DNA of 64,000 nucleotides, from assembly GCA_021234535.1 (NCBI GenBank), contig CM037839.1, positions 26,895,196 to 26,959,195 on the forward strand, read 5' to 3'. The translations under genes and the position numbers were made by a program. This DNA is from Stichopus chloronotus. Its lineage: Eukaryota; Echinodermata; Holothuroidea; Aspidochirotida; Stichopodidae. The notes under the pieces were generated by a model, which was given only the letters and a program-made list of their open reading frames with translations, was not told the DNA's origin and did not search any database. Positions within the stretch are counted from its first letter, which is position 1. Each line of letters opens with the position of its first letter. Positions 12,001-22,189 of this stretch are shown here, in pieces.

Positions 12001-14773
12001 AATGCATGTCCGACCCAAAAATCTAACAACACACAGAACTGCGAGAAGCGCCTCAGAGCAAGAAAGCTGTCACAAATTATAAAACAAGACCTATTTCTTG
12101 CCAACGCCTTGGAATCTGACAACTGGAAACTCTCGTTGGATACTCACTTGAAGGGCGTCTTTGTAAAAGAGGGTGTCAACGTTGAGTTGCCGTACAAACT
12201 CCTCCTCCTCTTCTCCTCCTAGTCGAGTCCAGAGGTCAGAGGCTAAGATGTCATTTGGAGCATCATCTACTTGCCCAATAAATTTCTTGAGAGTAATGTT
12301 GGACAACTTTGGAAGAGAGAAAACAAGTGAAAAATTTAAAGTCTTATTAAGTCACAGGTATTAAATACATGACCATACAAACACAAGTTATATTCAATCC
12401 CCATTCTGAGTTTGTCAGGGAATTTGAATGATACAAAGATGTGTTGTTCCATCTTTCTCAAACACACATGCACTAAGCAGAATGATTATGGGACCAAAAA
12501 ATTACAAACACAGGTGAAAAGTGATTTCAATAGCATACTATGATGGTAAATGTAACAGATGTATTCCTAATGAGTATGGCATTCACAATTTCGTTTAGCA
12601 AACAAAAGAACTTCTAATCCATCCTCACATTGAAATACCTATTTTTTTACCTTCATTTTTGGCAATTAAGATTTTCTTATCAGCCTGGGGGATAGATATG
12701 ATACCATAAAGCACAGTCTGCATTTTGAAGGTAAAATGTAGACTTCTGTACCAGGAATTTCCAAGTCCAATACCGCAATTCTGTCATTTTTAATTATAAT
12801 CAATGAACACTGACATTTATCCAGGCATATCCACTTTGGACGTAACAATGAAAATAAAGTATTGACCTTATTCTTGAAAGTAAAACCCATTGTATGATTG
12901 CCGCAAACAGCAGCATGAAACAGCCTGTAATTTTCCTTGTCATCAGAGATATTAAATTAACATTGCTAGCTGACTATTATCAGAGTTAATTTCAATGTCC
13001 ACATCAAATCATTCTCATTTAATTCATGATATTGACTGTAGAGCTAAATGACTGATCATTATTTGTGCTGTGATCATCATCCCTCACCAAATCCCAGTCA
13101 GATCATGTAACAATCATTGATACATGATTACAAAGGATAAAATCTGACTGAGACATGCTTGTTTCACAGTAAGAAAGAAAGTCGAAAATTATTACTCACA
13201 AAATAAAAATTACATTATTGACCTACTTTGTCTCTCTGGTGTATAGATCACTTTCTAAATTGGTTGATTGCTTTAACATAAAATTAAAATGTTGTACCTA
13301 AGATTCAATCTGTTTCAAGTTTGCAGATGAATTTCAAAACAAAGCATAGCTTTATCAAACAAACATACATACAGTAAGTACAAAGCAGAGATGCATACAT
13401 ACTAATCTGTTAAGGCAAACCATATTGATGTAAATTCAATGATCACTTCATGTGGAGTCATATGGTGAGGATAAAGAAAAGGGTGTAGAATTGCAATCTC
13501 CAAACCTGTAAGATATACGGAGTAGGGGTAGCTTTAGAGCCTTGACCATTAGATGCAGTGACTTGAACAGTAGCTGTGCATTCAACAAGCAGTCCAGAAT
13601 AGACCTGGTTGCAGCTATCCACTCCTGTCAGCAATTGACCCTGATATGAATATGTAAGAGTATCTTCTGTGGATAGAAACACACAAGAATTTCACTTAAT
13701 TGCTGCTTTTTTTAACATAAATGGACAAGTGATAGAAAGGATGCATATTGCAAAACATATGCAATCATTCTCAGTTCCTGACAAGCCACTGGTTTAACTG
13801 TTTCTCTATAATGTACATACATTAATTGGCCTAGTACCAAATGTAAGTGAAGAGTGCATGTAGCATTCAGCATGCACATGATTGTTTTGGAGACAGTCGT
13901 ATTTCCTTTAGACTGTTTTAATGTATTCAAGTTTTCTGAAACCCCAAAAATGAAAATCGTGGTACATCAACATGAACATGTCACTGAAGGCTAGATACCA
14001 ACCCTATCGGCAACAAATTAGACGATCTGGATCCTTGAATCTGTCTATACCTCAAGTATGTCAGATATGAGAGACCTAACATATGAATGTGGCAACGCAA
14101 TGTTTTAGTAGCACTCTTTAAATTTGCAGTAACTGAGTTACAATACTATCTGGTTTGATATTTCTCATTGTCATTGCAGTCTCTACAGCGCTGGTCTGCA
14201 TGACATGTCTTTGGCATCCACCCCTATTATGGTCCCCTGATCTCTAGTATGCTAGCTGTACCTTGAGTCGATCAGTACTGTAAGTCAATCAAGTATCCCA
14301 AATTCTAGTGAGGCCATGTGGATGCAAAGGATCCAACGTAAGCACTGCTTGCATATTTACTTCATACAACATAAAAAACAAGTATTTGATGTGTTATTTT
14401 TCATTTCCATGGAAACATTTTACTCACAGTGAAATTTTTAAGTTTCAGCAATATTGCTGACTATCATGTTTCAAATTGTAAGGTAATATTGACCAGAGGG
14501 CATAATGTCATAGGCAAAACTCTCATTTAAAATTTGGACAGAAGAGACAATATTTTTATTTTACATTGTTATGTATTAATTTGATAGTAAACAGTATTTT
14601 GATGGATCTTATTCTAATGTGATCGACTCAAGGTGCCATCAAAAGCCTAACGTAGTGTTATGTACTGCCACATTAAGTCCAAACCGATTTCCAAGTAATT
14701 ACTCACTTTTGACATGACCAAAAGGTATTAAAATGACAAGAGCACATTTACGAATATTTCTGCCAAGTTGCAT
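1..14773 (-). CDS. Large lipid transfer protein (vitellogenin/apolipophorin/apoB family), 5' part, multi-exon, partial
   Basis: This gene is read leftward and runs off the window. Exons (5' to 3'): 14707-14773 (candidate), 13506-13666, 12148-12306, 11236-11352, 7067-7121, 6283-6428, 6108-6134 (candidate), 4834-4955, 4147-4300, 3138-3322, 910-1075, 257-409 and 1-87. All joins keep frame with GT-AG introns. About 510-530 aa are covered: the N-terminal beta-barrel (YSYQGQLLTGV, YSGLLVEC, NIKKGILSLF, GNCSVFY, WDLRNC) and the start of the alpha-helical domain (LVRKLRHYS, ILEDALAVV, ITGERAAWILTSLA, IKASGNAGN). These match the LPD_N/vitellogenin-N fold that binds lipid or a microsomal partner; family members are secreted lipid carriers, yolk precursors or MTP. 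The spacing of GNC and the DL-C motif resembles apoB/apolipophorin more than MTP. That sub-family choice is inference, because the diagnostic C-terminal part lies outside the window. Confidence 0.85.
257..409 (-). CDS. LLTP gene, helical-domain exon
   Basis: 51 codons, phase 0 to 0, with acceptor ACCCTAG and donor GTGAGT. It encodes MELFEPCILSFGSLLNTVCV followed by an alanine/lysine-rich stretch with a Cys near its end (LAGCHLKEDEYNN). The sequence fits the helix pair that precedes the LKALGN motif in LLTPs. Confidence 0.8.
910..1075 (-). CDS. LLTP gene, helical-domain exon (ILEDAL...TSLA)
   Basis: 166 bp with acceptor TTTATTTCAG and donor GTAATT. It reads ILEDALAVVSRHDGLSHLLA and then ITGERAAWILTSLAYARP. 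The DAL / helix / G-E-x-A-A-W-x-x-x-SLA-x-x-P pattern is the best-conserved part of the LLTP superhelix. Confidence 0.9.
3138..3322 (-). CDS. LLTP gene, helical-domain exon
   Basis: 185 bp with acceptor CCAAATAG and donor GTAACC. It encodes LVRKLRHYSDEEVRGLIQRF, equivalent to the LVTELRGLSDEAVTSLL helix of apoB, and ends in a charged linker (NEDEETRRK) plus two bases. Confidence 0.85.
4147..4300 (-). CDS. LLTP gene, exon: TLVE strand into helical domain
   Basis: 154 bp with acceptor ACATTGCAG and donor GTATCT. It starts QKLTLVEKSQRESLVADR, matching the TLKLED strand that closes the barrel in apoB, and runs into a polar, helix-prone stretch ending VIDATLAE. Phase 2 in, phase 0 out. Confidence 0.85.
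4834..4955 (-). CDS. LLTP gene, exon after the barrel (EFRPFG strand)
   Basis: 122 bp with acceptor CTCTTCACAG and donor GTATGA. It encodes ASLKVEKLKPFISIPLTAE and then HEFRPFGKAGKAVMSYT, the region where apoB has the KEQHLFLPF segment. It ends after two bases of a codon, completed by the T that opens the next exon. Confidence 0.8.
5217..5332 (-). repeat. tRNA-like SINE copy
   Basis: Read on the minus strand, GGGCTGTGGCCAAGTGGG carries an A-box-like TGGCCAAGTGG as in Leu/Ser tRNAs. About 65 bases later GGTTCTGGGTTTATTCC resembles a decayed B box. There is no cloverleaf good enough for a functional tRNA, so a tRNA-derived SINE is the likely identity. It sits in an LLTP intron. Confidence 0.45.
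6108..6134 (-). CDS. LLTP gene, candidate micro-exon
   Basis: A 27-bp in-frame segment (ECTHCYFTK) lies between ...GGTCCATAG and the donor GTATGT. In apoB a cysteine-aromatic strand sits between the SSSQS region and the next helix, and something like it is missing between the flanking exons here. Its size and lack of a nearby second marker keep confidence low. Confidence 0.35.
6283..6428 (-). CDS. LLTP gene, exon 6: DL-x-x-C motif
   Basis: 146 bp with acceptor ACATTCAG and donor GTTTGT. It reads INKVWDLRNCLDRPKEVY. The charged-DL-x-x-C-x-x-R pattern follows the GNC motif in LLTPs, where the two cysteines take part in N-terminal disulfides. It ends SSQSQ in phase 0. Confidence 0.85.
7067..7121 (-). 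CDS. LLTP gene, exon 5: GNC motif
   Basis: A 55-bp exon with acceptor TTCTATTTAG and donor GTGAGT. It encodes SGIHGNCSVFYNSKTSDV plus one base. G-x-C followed by an aromatic is the conserved site that in apoB reads VYGNCSTHF. The phase fits both neighbours even though the upstream intron is about 4.1 kb. Confidence 0.85.
7500..8400. repeat. 36-bp minisatellite, 14 units plus degenerate flanks
   Basis: From 7861 to 8364 there are exactly 14 tandem 36-bp units sharing CACATCACCTACCACAGC. The units differ only in a short variable block (AAATTAG, ATATTAG or TTAGTAG). Looser CACATCAC/CTACAGC repeats extend to about 7500 and 8400. Because 36 is divisible by three, the minus strand stays open for 216 codons with a 12-residue period, but it lies in an LLTP intron and is not protein-coding. 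Confidence 0.95.
8537..8577. repeat. CA/CATA microsatellite
   Basis: A run of CACACACA followed by CATACATACATACATA and CACACACA. No gene lies in it. Confidence 0.9.
9280..10640 (-). pseudogene. Decayed hAT-type transposase (ZMYM1/DUF4371-like)
   Basis: The minus strand, read in shifting frames, shows the order of a ZMYM1-like hAT transposase. There is a TTF-type zinc-finger remnant (CWLFADN near 10,530), then KRGLASRGH, ENFLELVKLLAKYG, an RNase H-like core start (FCTLIVDSTIDIS, DQFSLSMRYGN), IHCCAHNLNLVLIDSFSD and LKRLSDTHWESHRSAV. Stops and frameshifts are frequent, so it is non-functional. It lies in the 4.1-kb LLTP intron within DNA that splits the minisatellite. Active members cut and paste DNA; this copy only marks an old insertion. 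Confidence 0.75.
10953..11003. repeat. Short tandem duplication
   Basis: The block GACCCCCTGACAGTATGGG followed by AGCT is present twice in tandem and ends at GCTCCGCCACTG. The latter resembles hAT-type termini (CAGTGGCGGAGC in reverse). Confidence 0.6.
11018..11106. repeat. Outlying copy of the CACATCAC minisatellite
   Basis: CATATTAGAGTCACATCACC and CACATCACCTATTACAGCC repeat the motif of the 36-bp array at 7861-8364, here diverged and cut off from it by about 2.6 kb. Confidence 0.7.
11236..11352 (-). CDS. LLTP gene, exon 4: NIKKGILS motif
   Basis: 39 codons, phase 0 to 0, with acceptor TTGACAG and donor GTCAGA (weaker than consensus). It contains DPLWSQNIKKGILSLFSYQ, the LLTP hallmark corresponding to the NIKRGI(I/L)S segment of apoB and vitellogenins. 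This is one of the strongest single pieces of evidence for the family. Confidence 0.9.
11520..11850. repeat. Degenerate ~20-bp tandem repeat
   Basis: Variants of CTAACTTCACCAGCTAGTGA recur roughly every 20-21 bp with many substitutions. It is intronic in the LLTP gene. Confidence 0.8.
12148..12306 (-). CDS. LLTP gene, exon 3
   Basis: Exactly 53 codons, phase 0 at both ends, with acceptor ...TTCCAAAG and donor GTGAGT. It starts LSNITLKKFIG, which continues the beta-strand PYILQ of the previous exon, as in apoB-type proteins. An acidic run (EEEEE) lies near residue 34 of the exon; the coding strand is GA-rich there. Confidence 0.8.
13506..13666 (-). CDS. LLTP gene, exon 2: start of N-terminal lipid-binding domain
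   Basis: The acceptor is ...CTATCCACAG and the donor GTTTGG. The exon encodes 53 full codons beginning DTLTYSYQGQLLTGV and continuing YSGLLVECTATVQV. This is the strand pattern (aromatic-x-Y-x-G, then SGL...C) that opens the vitellogenin/apoB N-terminal domain. It ends in phase 0. Confidence 0.85.
14707..14773 (-). CDS. LLTP gene, candidate exon 1 (signal peptide)
   Basis: An ATG at 14773 opens 22 codons with a basic start (MQLGRNIRK) and a hydrophobic stretch (CALVILIPF). The exon ends one base into a codon at a consensus donor GTGAGT, which is the phase the next exon needs. The hydrophobic core is short and no signal cleavage site is obvious, so this is only the best candidate found. A rival is a shorter frame ending at the GTAAGT donor near 17,825. 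Confidence 0.35.
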
Positions 14774-17369
14774 ATATTTTAATGTTTTTATAGTTTTAGG
14801 ATTAAAATGTCTGTTCGGTGAGCGACTCATGACACACCCATACTACCACAGAGTTACCAGGGTGTCTAGTTTCAAGTTTGTTCACAGTGATCTACACAGC
14901 TAGGCTACATGCAATGGTAGCGGTGTTTCTCTTTTAATTAAAAGCCCAGCTTCAGTCAGTTCTAAATTAGAGCTTGTACGAATTTTCATAAATTAGGCCT
15001 AGCCTTTGTTAGGAGTAGGACTCTACTTAGGCCTAGCCCTATAGATGCTATACATACTCAACTAGCGAAGCCTTACGCTTTATGACAACACAACATGCAG
15101 TTCCAATTTCATGCATAGTAAAGTACCAGCGGTATCCTAGCCAAAATTTACTGAGGTTAGATTGTCAGAGGTAGCTGGCTTATTGCACCAATCTTACATC
15201 ACTTTCATTTAAACCTCGTTACTAAGTTTTGTGGAGACAAGAAAGCACTGTACTGGTTGTTTGAGCAGACAGATTGAGCAGACTCTGCGAACAACAGGCA
15301 ACGAATTGCGAAAAGGGAATACACGCTGCGCTGTGTTGCGACTTGACATTCTAAGGACTTTTTTTCGCGGAATTGGTGTGAGGTTTCTTATAGTAATCAC
15401 ATGACGCCTGAGGCATAGGTGCTACACGTATGTATTAAGAGTCAATCACGTCATAACAGTACACTAGATCGCGAAACAGGGACTAACAAAAGTCACACCG
15501 TAGGGGAAAATAAACGATGAGGCAAGGAAGTTTGAACACTAGTAAACATAGAGCTGGAGTAGTTGCTGTAGTAACAGCATGGCTCATTTTACACAATGTA
15601 TCTGTTTTCTGACTTCTACATATCATCATCAACAATATATAATATAAGATAAAATAGATAATATATAATAGCCTGCTACTGTGTTCTACATTCTAAAGTT
15701 GATTATTTTCTTTGTATATATTGTATATTTCAAACTTTTCGTACATGTATATGCATTAAAAGGAAAATTTCTGAAACGTTCATGCTTTTAAACTGATAAA
15801 AAAAGTTGTACCTTTAAATTATTCTTAATGAAATCTGCTAAATAGAAAATGTGCCATTTACACATTAAACATTTTGAACATTTTGTTATTTCTTTCACAA
15901 TCTGGCAAGCATTTTTGTCATTTTTTGTTCTGTAAGCTCCTCAAGTTTACACTCCACTTAAATAGTGCCGAAATTGGAATATCTTAAATGAAGTTTGTTG
16001 TGTTGAAAATGGACCTTAAAAGAACCATTTCCTGCTACCTGAGGCTTTTTTTCAAACATTTTTTTGTCCGCAATGTTCCAACAAATGGTGGCGGTTCGCT
16101 AAGATGGTGTCAAATGTGTTATCTGAAATAACATATAATATTTTTGACCTTACAATATTCAAGGGAGTTTGTTATGTTGCTTCAAAACATTATATCTCAC
16201 CCCCCCCCCCTCCCCTTCCGTTTGTATGTTTCTTCGATTAGTTGATTCTGCACATTTGCAGCAGTTTGAAGCATTTGGGGTGATATAAGCAGTGGGGATA
16301 AAAAAGCCTGAGGAAGTTCATGAAATAGCTCATAAGTCTGTAAACGTCCGCTGGCGTTTCCAGGTTTGGGGTTTACGTCTTCGTATCCGTACGAACCGGT
16401 AATATTTGAAAACTCCTCACAGTTGTCCGTAGGAGAGTTCCGTGAGAAAGCAATACAGATTAACTTCTTAATGTGACACGCAAGGACTTTTAGCATCCAA
16501 AAATGCTCCCGGGACGTCCTTGTGGTAAACCTACGTTTGCTTTAACCTTAAATTTGTGCACTGTTAAAACCTTTTCTCTAAAGTTTCTTGATTTTTATGG
16601 CATTTTTTTTTTTTTTGAAAAACAAATATTTTTTTACAGTTAGACTATAATCATGAAATAACATAAATGGTGTGTTTTCACACTTTTTGTATTTAAGTTA
16701 GTTTTCGAAAGTCTACTGTAAAATCGAACGAAAAACATACGAATTTCCTGTTTTATTACCATAAAATTGATGTAAATTTACGGTTTTCATTCCCTAAGTT
16801 TTGTAATTTTTTAAGATGTACTACTTTTATACTTTTGTGAAACTATTATATAAGATACGATTGTCAATAACGTATTCCAGGTTTTTGCGTTTCAGCGTAA
16901 TTTGTCTTTACCAAGTCGTTTTTGAACAAAAAACACTAAGAATACTATGTTGAAAGATTGCCCCAGACTTCATAGCTGTAGGAACTTTGTTATTAGAAAG
17001 TCATTTTTTGTACAATGTTACAAATGTTTACAAATAGATCCTACAAAGAATACAAATAAATTGGTTGTAAACATTTTCAGACGAGTAATAATAAATTTAT
17101 CTCTTTCTGATGAAAAAGTGCCAACAAGACAGGATTCAAAGAAATAGAAATCATTTTGATAGGTGAAATACTTATTTCATAGACTCAAACTATTTATGCA
17201 AAGTGAGCTTTACGTCAAAAAGCAGTATATTTACAAACTCTTTTCAGTTACTTTGTTAAATTTGTCTATTTGTTCCAATCAAGTGCATAAGGACCTGCTG
17301 AGATGAGTGGCCATCAGAACCAATTATCATTGATCTGAAATTAGGACTTAATACTTTCTTTTTTTACTT
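14774..17369. other. Intergenic or 5' region, no confident gene
   Basis: This stretch holds GC-richer sequence at 15,130-15,500 that could include the LLTP promoter or 5' UTR. A minus-strand frame at 16,197-16,496 starts MLKVLACHIKKLICIAF and ends in a poly-G tract. It resembles no family I recognise and is left uncalled. Confidence 0.4.
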
Positions 17370-17770
17370 TCTTTATATATATATGTATTATATATGTATG
17401 TATTATATATATATGTATTATATATATATATGTATTATATATATATGTATTATATATATGTATTATATATATATGTATTATATATATATATATATATGTA
17501 CTATATATGGAATTGCCTGAAGAATGTCATAGGGCATGAAACACCGTGTAGCAACCACTCAATAGTGTATAAGGCTCAATATTGTATATGTATTATATAT
17601 ATGTATTATATATATATGTATTTTATATATATATTATATATATGTATTATATATATATATATTATATATATATGTATTATATATATATGTATTAAATATA
17701 TATGTATTATATATGTGTATTATATATATATGTATTATATATATATAATATATAAAATATATATATAACA
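17370..17770. repeat. TA-rich microsatellite (TATATATGTAT variants)
   Basis: Two blocks (17,375-17,507 and 17,583-17,770) of TATATATGTATTA-type repeats flank a 75-bp island of normal complexity that holds the ribozyme candidate. Long open frames here on both strands are low-complexity artefacts rich in Tyr and Ile. Confidence 0.95.
17509..17556 (+). ncRNA. Candidate type-I hammerhead ribozyme
   Basis: The core is present in order: CTGAAGA (17,517-17,523), helix II ATGTC-ATAG-GGCAT (17,524-17,537; five pairs including one G-U), GAAA (17,538-17,541), a tiny helix III ACA-CCG-TGT (17,541-17,549) and the cleavage triplet GTA with the cut after 17,550. Helix I is TTGC (17,513-17,516) pairing with GCAA (17,551-17,554), followed by an internal loop and possible outer TATA pairing. 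A minimal helix III with open helix I is the form known from Penelope-like elements and animal retrozymes. No second copy was found, so activity would need dimeric or well-stabilised helix III. The structure was derived by hand. Confidence 0.7.
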
Positions 17771-18327
17771 ATGATTTCTCGTTCGAACAACAAGTAAGGT
17801 GATATAAAACATTTTATGATACTTACTTGAGGGAGTAGCAGCGAAACATATTGGCATGCCTGCGTGTTAAAAGTAAAAAATAAAGGTATAGGAAAGTGTG
17901 AATGACGAAACAATAACGTCAGAAATGTAACTTCATTCTCTCCACACAACTAAATTCACTAGAAATTAGCTCTTTAGTCACCCAGCCGTGTAAGACGCTG
18001 TTACTTTCTAACGCTAACCGTCGTATTAGGTCACTATATTTCCACCAAAAGAAGTCGTTATTCACATAGTCTCCTAAATATCGCTAGCTTGAAATTTATC
18101 CTACGACAAACCTTCTCGAAATACAAAGTCATAAATGTTTAAATATTTCGTTTAACTGTGCGAACTATAAACTGAAAATTTTCAAATCTGAAGGTTATTA
18201 ACCCTTTTGACTTAAAGTACTGAATAAAGCTTAACTTATGGCAATTGTTATGCAATCGTTTCGTGTGATCATTTTTTTTTAGATTCTTTTAGATTGTTAT
18301 CAGGCAACGTGGACGAAACTATATACC

Positions 18328-18445
18328 ACACAGCATTGATCTGACCCACGGAAAATTCATCAGCTAGGCTTTACATTCATACAACACACAACATTGATCA
18401 GACCCACAGAAAATTCATCAGCTGAGCCTAACGTTCATGTACTTT
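18328..18445. repeat. Two-copy ~58-bp tandem duplication
   Basis: CATTGATCTGACCCACGG and CATTGATCAGACCCACAG each lead into AAAATTCATCAGCT and then a short diverged tail. Confidence 0.75.
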
Positions 18446-21400
18446 TTTTAGTTGAACGTGAGAAAACACAGATTAAATTAAGCTGTCAGCCGGAATACAA
18501 TTTCATGCGATATTTATGTAAAACGCTTAATAAATCGGTACAATGAAGAGTAAAACAAACTAAGGAATCTAAATTGACAAAATAAAAACAAAATAGGAAA
18601 CCACAATATCGAGCAAACTCAAAGAATCGAAAGATAACTTTGATGTGTGCCGACTTCTTGCAATATCTAAAACTGTTCCAATGCTCCCTCACCCCTCCTC
18701 CCCTATATCTTTGCAACGTCCGTCCATGTATAGTCGGACGCTCAACAGTTCTCCTCAAATTTTTTTTTTTTGTTTCATTTGCAAACCAAAAAATGCTGCA
18801 GAAGGAAGACATAGGCTTCTGTGAAATTACTTTTTTAGCAAAATGTAGCTCAGTCAGTGTAAAGGATGATAACGGCATAATGTTGCCTTAAATCGTCCCA
18901 GTGATGTGTCAAAATTACCAGGGACCCCCATATCTGTGCCAACGCCCGTTATTTGCAGTGCACTTCGTAGCGCCCTACGTGGGACTTTCCAACGCTTGTG
19001 GGGGGATGGACGATGGGGACCACTTTGACCGCACATACGGTAACATCTGAACGACAAACTCACGAACCTTGCATGGACCAAATAGCTACGCGTAACAGAA
19101 AAAGAAAAGTTTCTATTGAAGTAAAAGAAACTCGATATAAACAATAATCAAATATTGACTTCAGGACCACATCCAACTATAAACTTTCTTTAGATATCAT
19201 CAGATTAGTTTTAAGAGTGTTCATAGAACAATTTTTCAGGGGTAAATGTTGCCTTGCATGGCAATTATAGCTATAGACCTGAGGTCGTTCGACAATGTAT
19301 CATTAAAAGTTATCTTCAACCGTAAACCTTTTTCATTTGAAAGCTGATTGTTTCACGCCGGCTCCTGTGGGAACGGACTGCGTGTGTGTCTATGTGTGAG
19401 GGGGTCCAATCAGACAACAGCTTCGATAGCGTATAAATTTCAAGAGATATTTACTAAGAAAAACTTTTTGATTTGCGGCCCTATAATTAGCCTTTCTAAC
19501 CACATGGTGATCATGCCAACGGTTTCTCTACGGTACTCATGATTCAAAACAGCTTTTATGAACCCCCTACCTACACCTTACAGAGCTGAGGCCATATGCA
19601 AATATACGATTTTCTTTTCACAGAATTTTCGCATAAATAATGAGAAACTACTTGAAATAAATTTTAATTTGGGTTTGGTTAAATCATCTTATGAAGTACG
19701 GTCTCTTAAACACACCAGAGTCGATAGTAGTGTTTTTCTTTTTTATACTCTGTGCAACATCATAGGCACGTTAGTCACGTCTTCTCCGTATTGCGTAGAT
19801 ATTTTCTTGCTTGAATAAGTGTAGATACATAACGCCACACCGCATTCATCTTACGACTGCGTCACCAGCGGAGAATATTAGTGTAAGTCAGGGGTATAGA
19901 GACCGGGGGGTGGACACTGAGGAAAGTGCCCAACACTTTTCTGCAAAGTGTAGTAAGTGCCTCAATTAAAAATGAAATGTGCCCCAAAGATTCTTCTTTT
20001 TTTTTTTTTCTTGACGTGACTTTACTGTTTCTTTCATTGACTGATTCCTGGCAAAAGTACAATGACAGTTTGATATACAGCAACTCACTCTCAAAGTAGG
20101 CATTCCTACAATCTGGTTACATAGGCTACTCCTGATTTAATAAATAAATGATAATTTAGTGTGATTGCCTACTCTGTCTACAAACCTTATCTATCATACA
20201 GGGCAGGTCAATGTATGATTTTCCATTACAAATGTTAGCTTTACATTGATATTCTGGTATTCCATAAATACTGAAACAAAACGTCAAAAGGGAAGGGGGG
20301 GGGGATAGGGCTACTTTTTATCTTCTGGAAACCATTGATTTGCCACATAATTTTTCAGAGGAAAATACTTTGGTCGACCAGACGACAGACGTATGATGGC
20401 CACTTCGTCGGTCCACTGGAGAAATGTCCGGTGGCATAACGGATGTCCGGTGGCGGCGATACTGGTTCGTTAAAAACATGTAACGTATCATGCAACTTTT
20501 CATTCAGCCAGGGGACCTCCAATGGTCCTCCGCAGACCAGATGGCCACTGGCGGCCAGCCAGATATTGCTGACTCCATCAGCTAAACTGGACCATTTCGC
20601 TTATTTAGTTACAGACACTTGGTGTGACGTACTTTGGGGTCGATTGCGGCAACTTTCTAGCAACCTGCAAACAGTGGTGCTTACACTTCATTTAACGCAT
20701 ACAATTTTAAAACGAACTATAATTTGGTAGCATTCATATATTATGAGGTTTCATCATTGATACATTTAGAATAGGCTACTACTGCTATTCTCTGTGGCAT
20801 TTCGTGGGAAATTTGATTCAAGACTACTTTTTTTGGACTTTTAACTTCGTCTTTGGAAAGGATTGCCCATAACTATACCATTCTTATTATATTATTGCGA
20901 TATCCTTCTGCAGTTATGTCGGTAAATCTACCTCTCTTTGATCTTTTATTTCCTTACGTGTTTACTTTATGTTGTAACCTATTTTAGTGTTCTCATTGTA
21001 TTTCATCATTATTGTGCATTTTGCCAGAGTGCAATTTCTCTTCTGGGAACTACAGAAGTTTTACTCATACCTAACCTCTCTTGATAATATAAGAGCGCTT
21101 GATATGGAAATAAGTCCTCTTCTACAAAATCCACCCCTCCCTCTAACCCAATTGTTTCAGAATTCTTTATCATTGTGAGAACTAAGCCTTGATGTCACAC
21201 CATCAATTCCCCCCCCCCCCCCACACACACACACACACTCTTTCTCCCTATATTGTTGTCAAGAAAGATGAAGAAAGAAGAGAGAAAAATGAAAACACAT
21301 ATTATTTATTGCAAAGCTGTCAGTCATATCAGCTGGATATTGACAGCACAATTTTTTATCTAAATCCTTCACATGAAGGATGCTCTCCCATGATGTGTGT

Positions 21401-21960
21401 ATCTAGTGCACCCCCATACAAAAATGCTGGATCGGTCCCTGGGCATGGGTGTTACAAAATTAACGTCAAAAGAACCTAGCCCTTGTAGCACCTACAAGCA
21501 ACTGAAAATTTCAATGAACCATGTCATGTAAAAGAAAGTGCATTAAGATGCAAGAAAGTTTCTTTCCAAACATTTAATGCACAAAAACCCCATAGAAACA
21601 GAGACCAACAATATCTTTATATTTAAACTATTTTACCTGTAGAATAATGATCTATGAAATGTGTTGAAACTCCAGTAATGACCAACAGTTGTTGAAATAC
21701 ATGGGCAGTAAAATAAAATTTTAAGTATGAGACAAAAGTCACAAAGCCCTCCTACTAGAGGCAAAAACAACTGAAGCCACCCACACATTCTGACATGGGA
21801 TCAAAAATAAAACTCACCAAAATTCTCCTCATTGAGGTATAAATAAGTTTAACACTACCAACTATTAATTTCTTTCATTCCTAAAGTGTATATCATTATT
21901 GATTGGTGTGTCTTAACACAGATAAATATACTTGATACACCATCCAAATAATGGCAATGC
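18446..21960. other. Intergenic, no supported gene
   Basis: Contains mononucleotide runs (T9-T10, a G run near 20,295, C11 near 21,211), an (AC)n run at about 21,222-21,237 and fragments ending in runs of G or C typical of old DNA-transposon ends. Open frames on either strand resemble no protein. Confidence 0.5.
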
Positions 21961-21967
21961 TAATTTT

Positions 21968-22100
21968 GACTTACAAGCTAGGATCACCACCCAAGGAAGT
22001 ATCTTCTCCATTTTTAAGGTGGGCCAAGATCCCAAGTCCTCTAGACCAAAGCAGATCTGTTCCCTGTAACAAGCGCCTTGTGGAATGACTTGTTCTGCAC
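21968..22100 (-). other. Possible isolated exon, unassigned
   Basis: On the minus strand a good acceptor (TATCTCTGTGCAG) and a consensus donor (GTAAGT) bound a 133-bp segment that is open in two frames. One frame reads QVIPQGACYREQICFGLEDL, the other LLQGTDLLWSRGLGILAHL. Neither is a protein I recognise, and no flanking exon was found. Confidence 0.25.
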
Positions 22101-22189
22101 AGAGATACAGTGCACAATTTTAAGAGGAAAACTTCTTGCAACCAACAAAAGAGACTAAACAGATCTTTGTTACTAGGCCCCACTCTCAG

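Noticed and set aside
16197..16496. 99-codon minus-strand frame starting MLKVLACHIKK as an LLTP signal-peptide exon
   Set aside because: The hydrophobic stretch is weak, the frame ends in a poly-G run and the phase does not match exon 2.
17394..17768. 124-codon plus-strand frame rich in Tyr and Ile
   Set aside because: Pure TA microsatellite translation, interrupted only by the ribozyme island.
18486..18878. 130-codon minus-strand frame
   Set aside because: No recognisable domain, low-complexity composition and no splice context.
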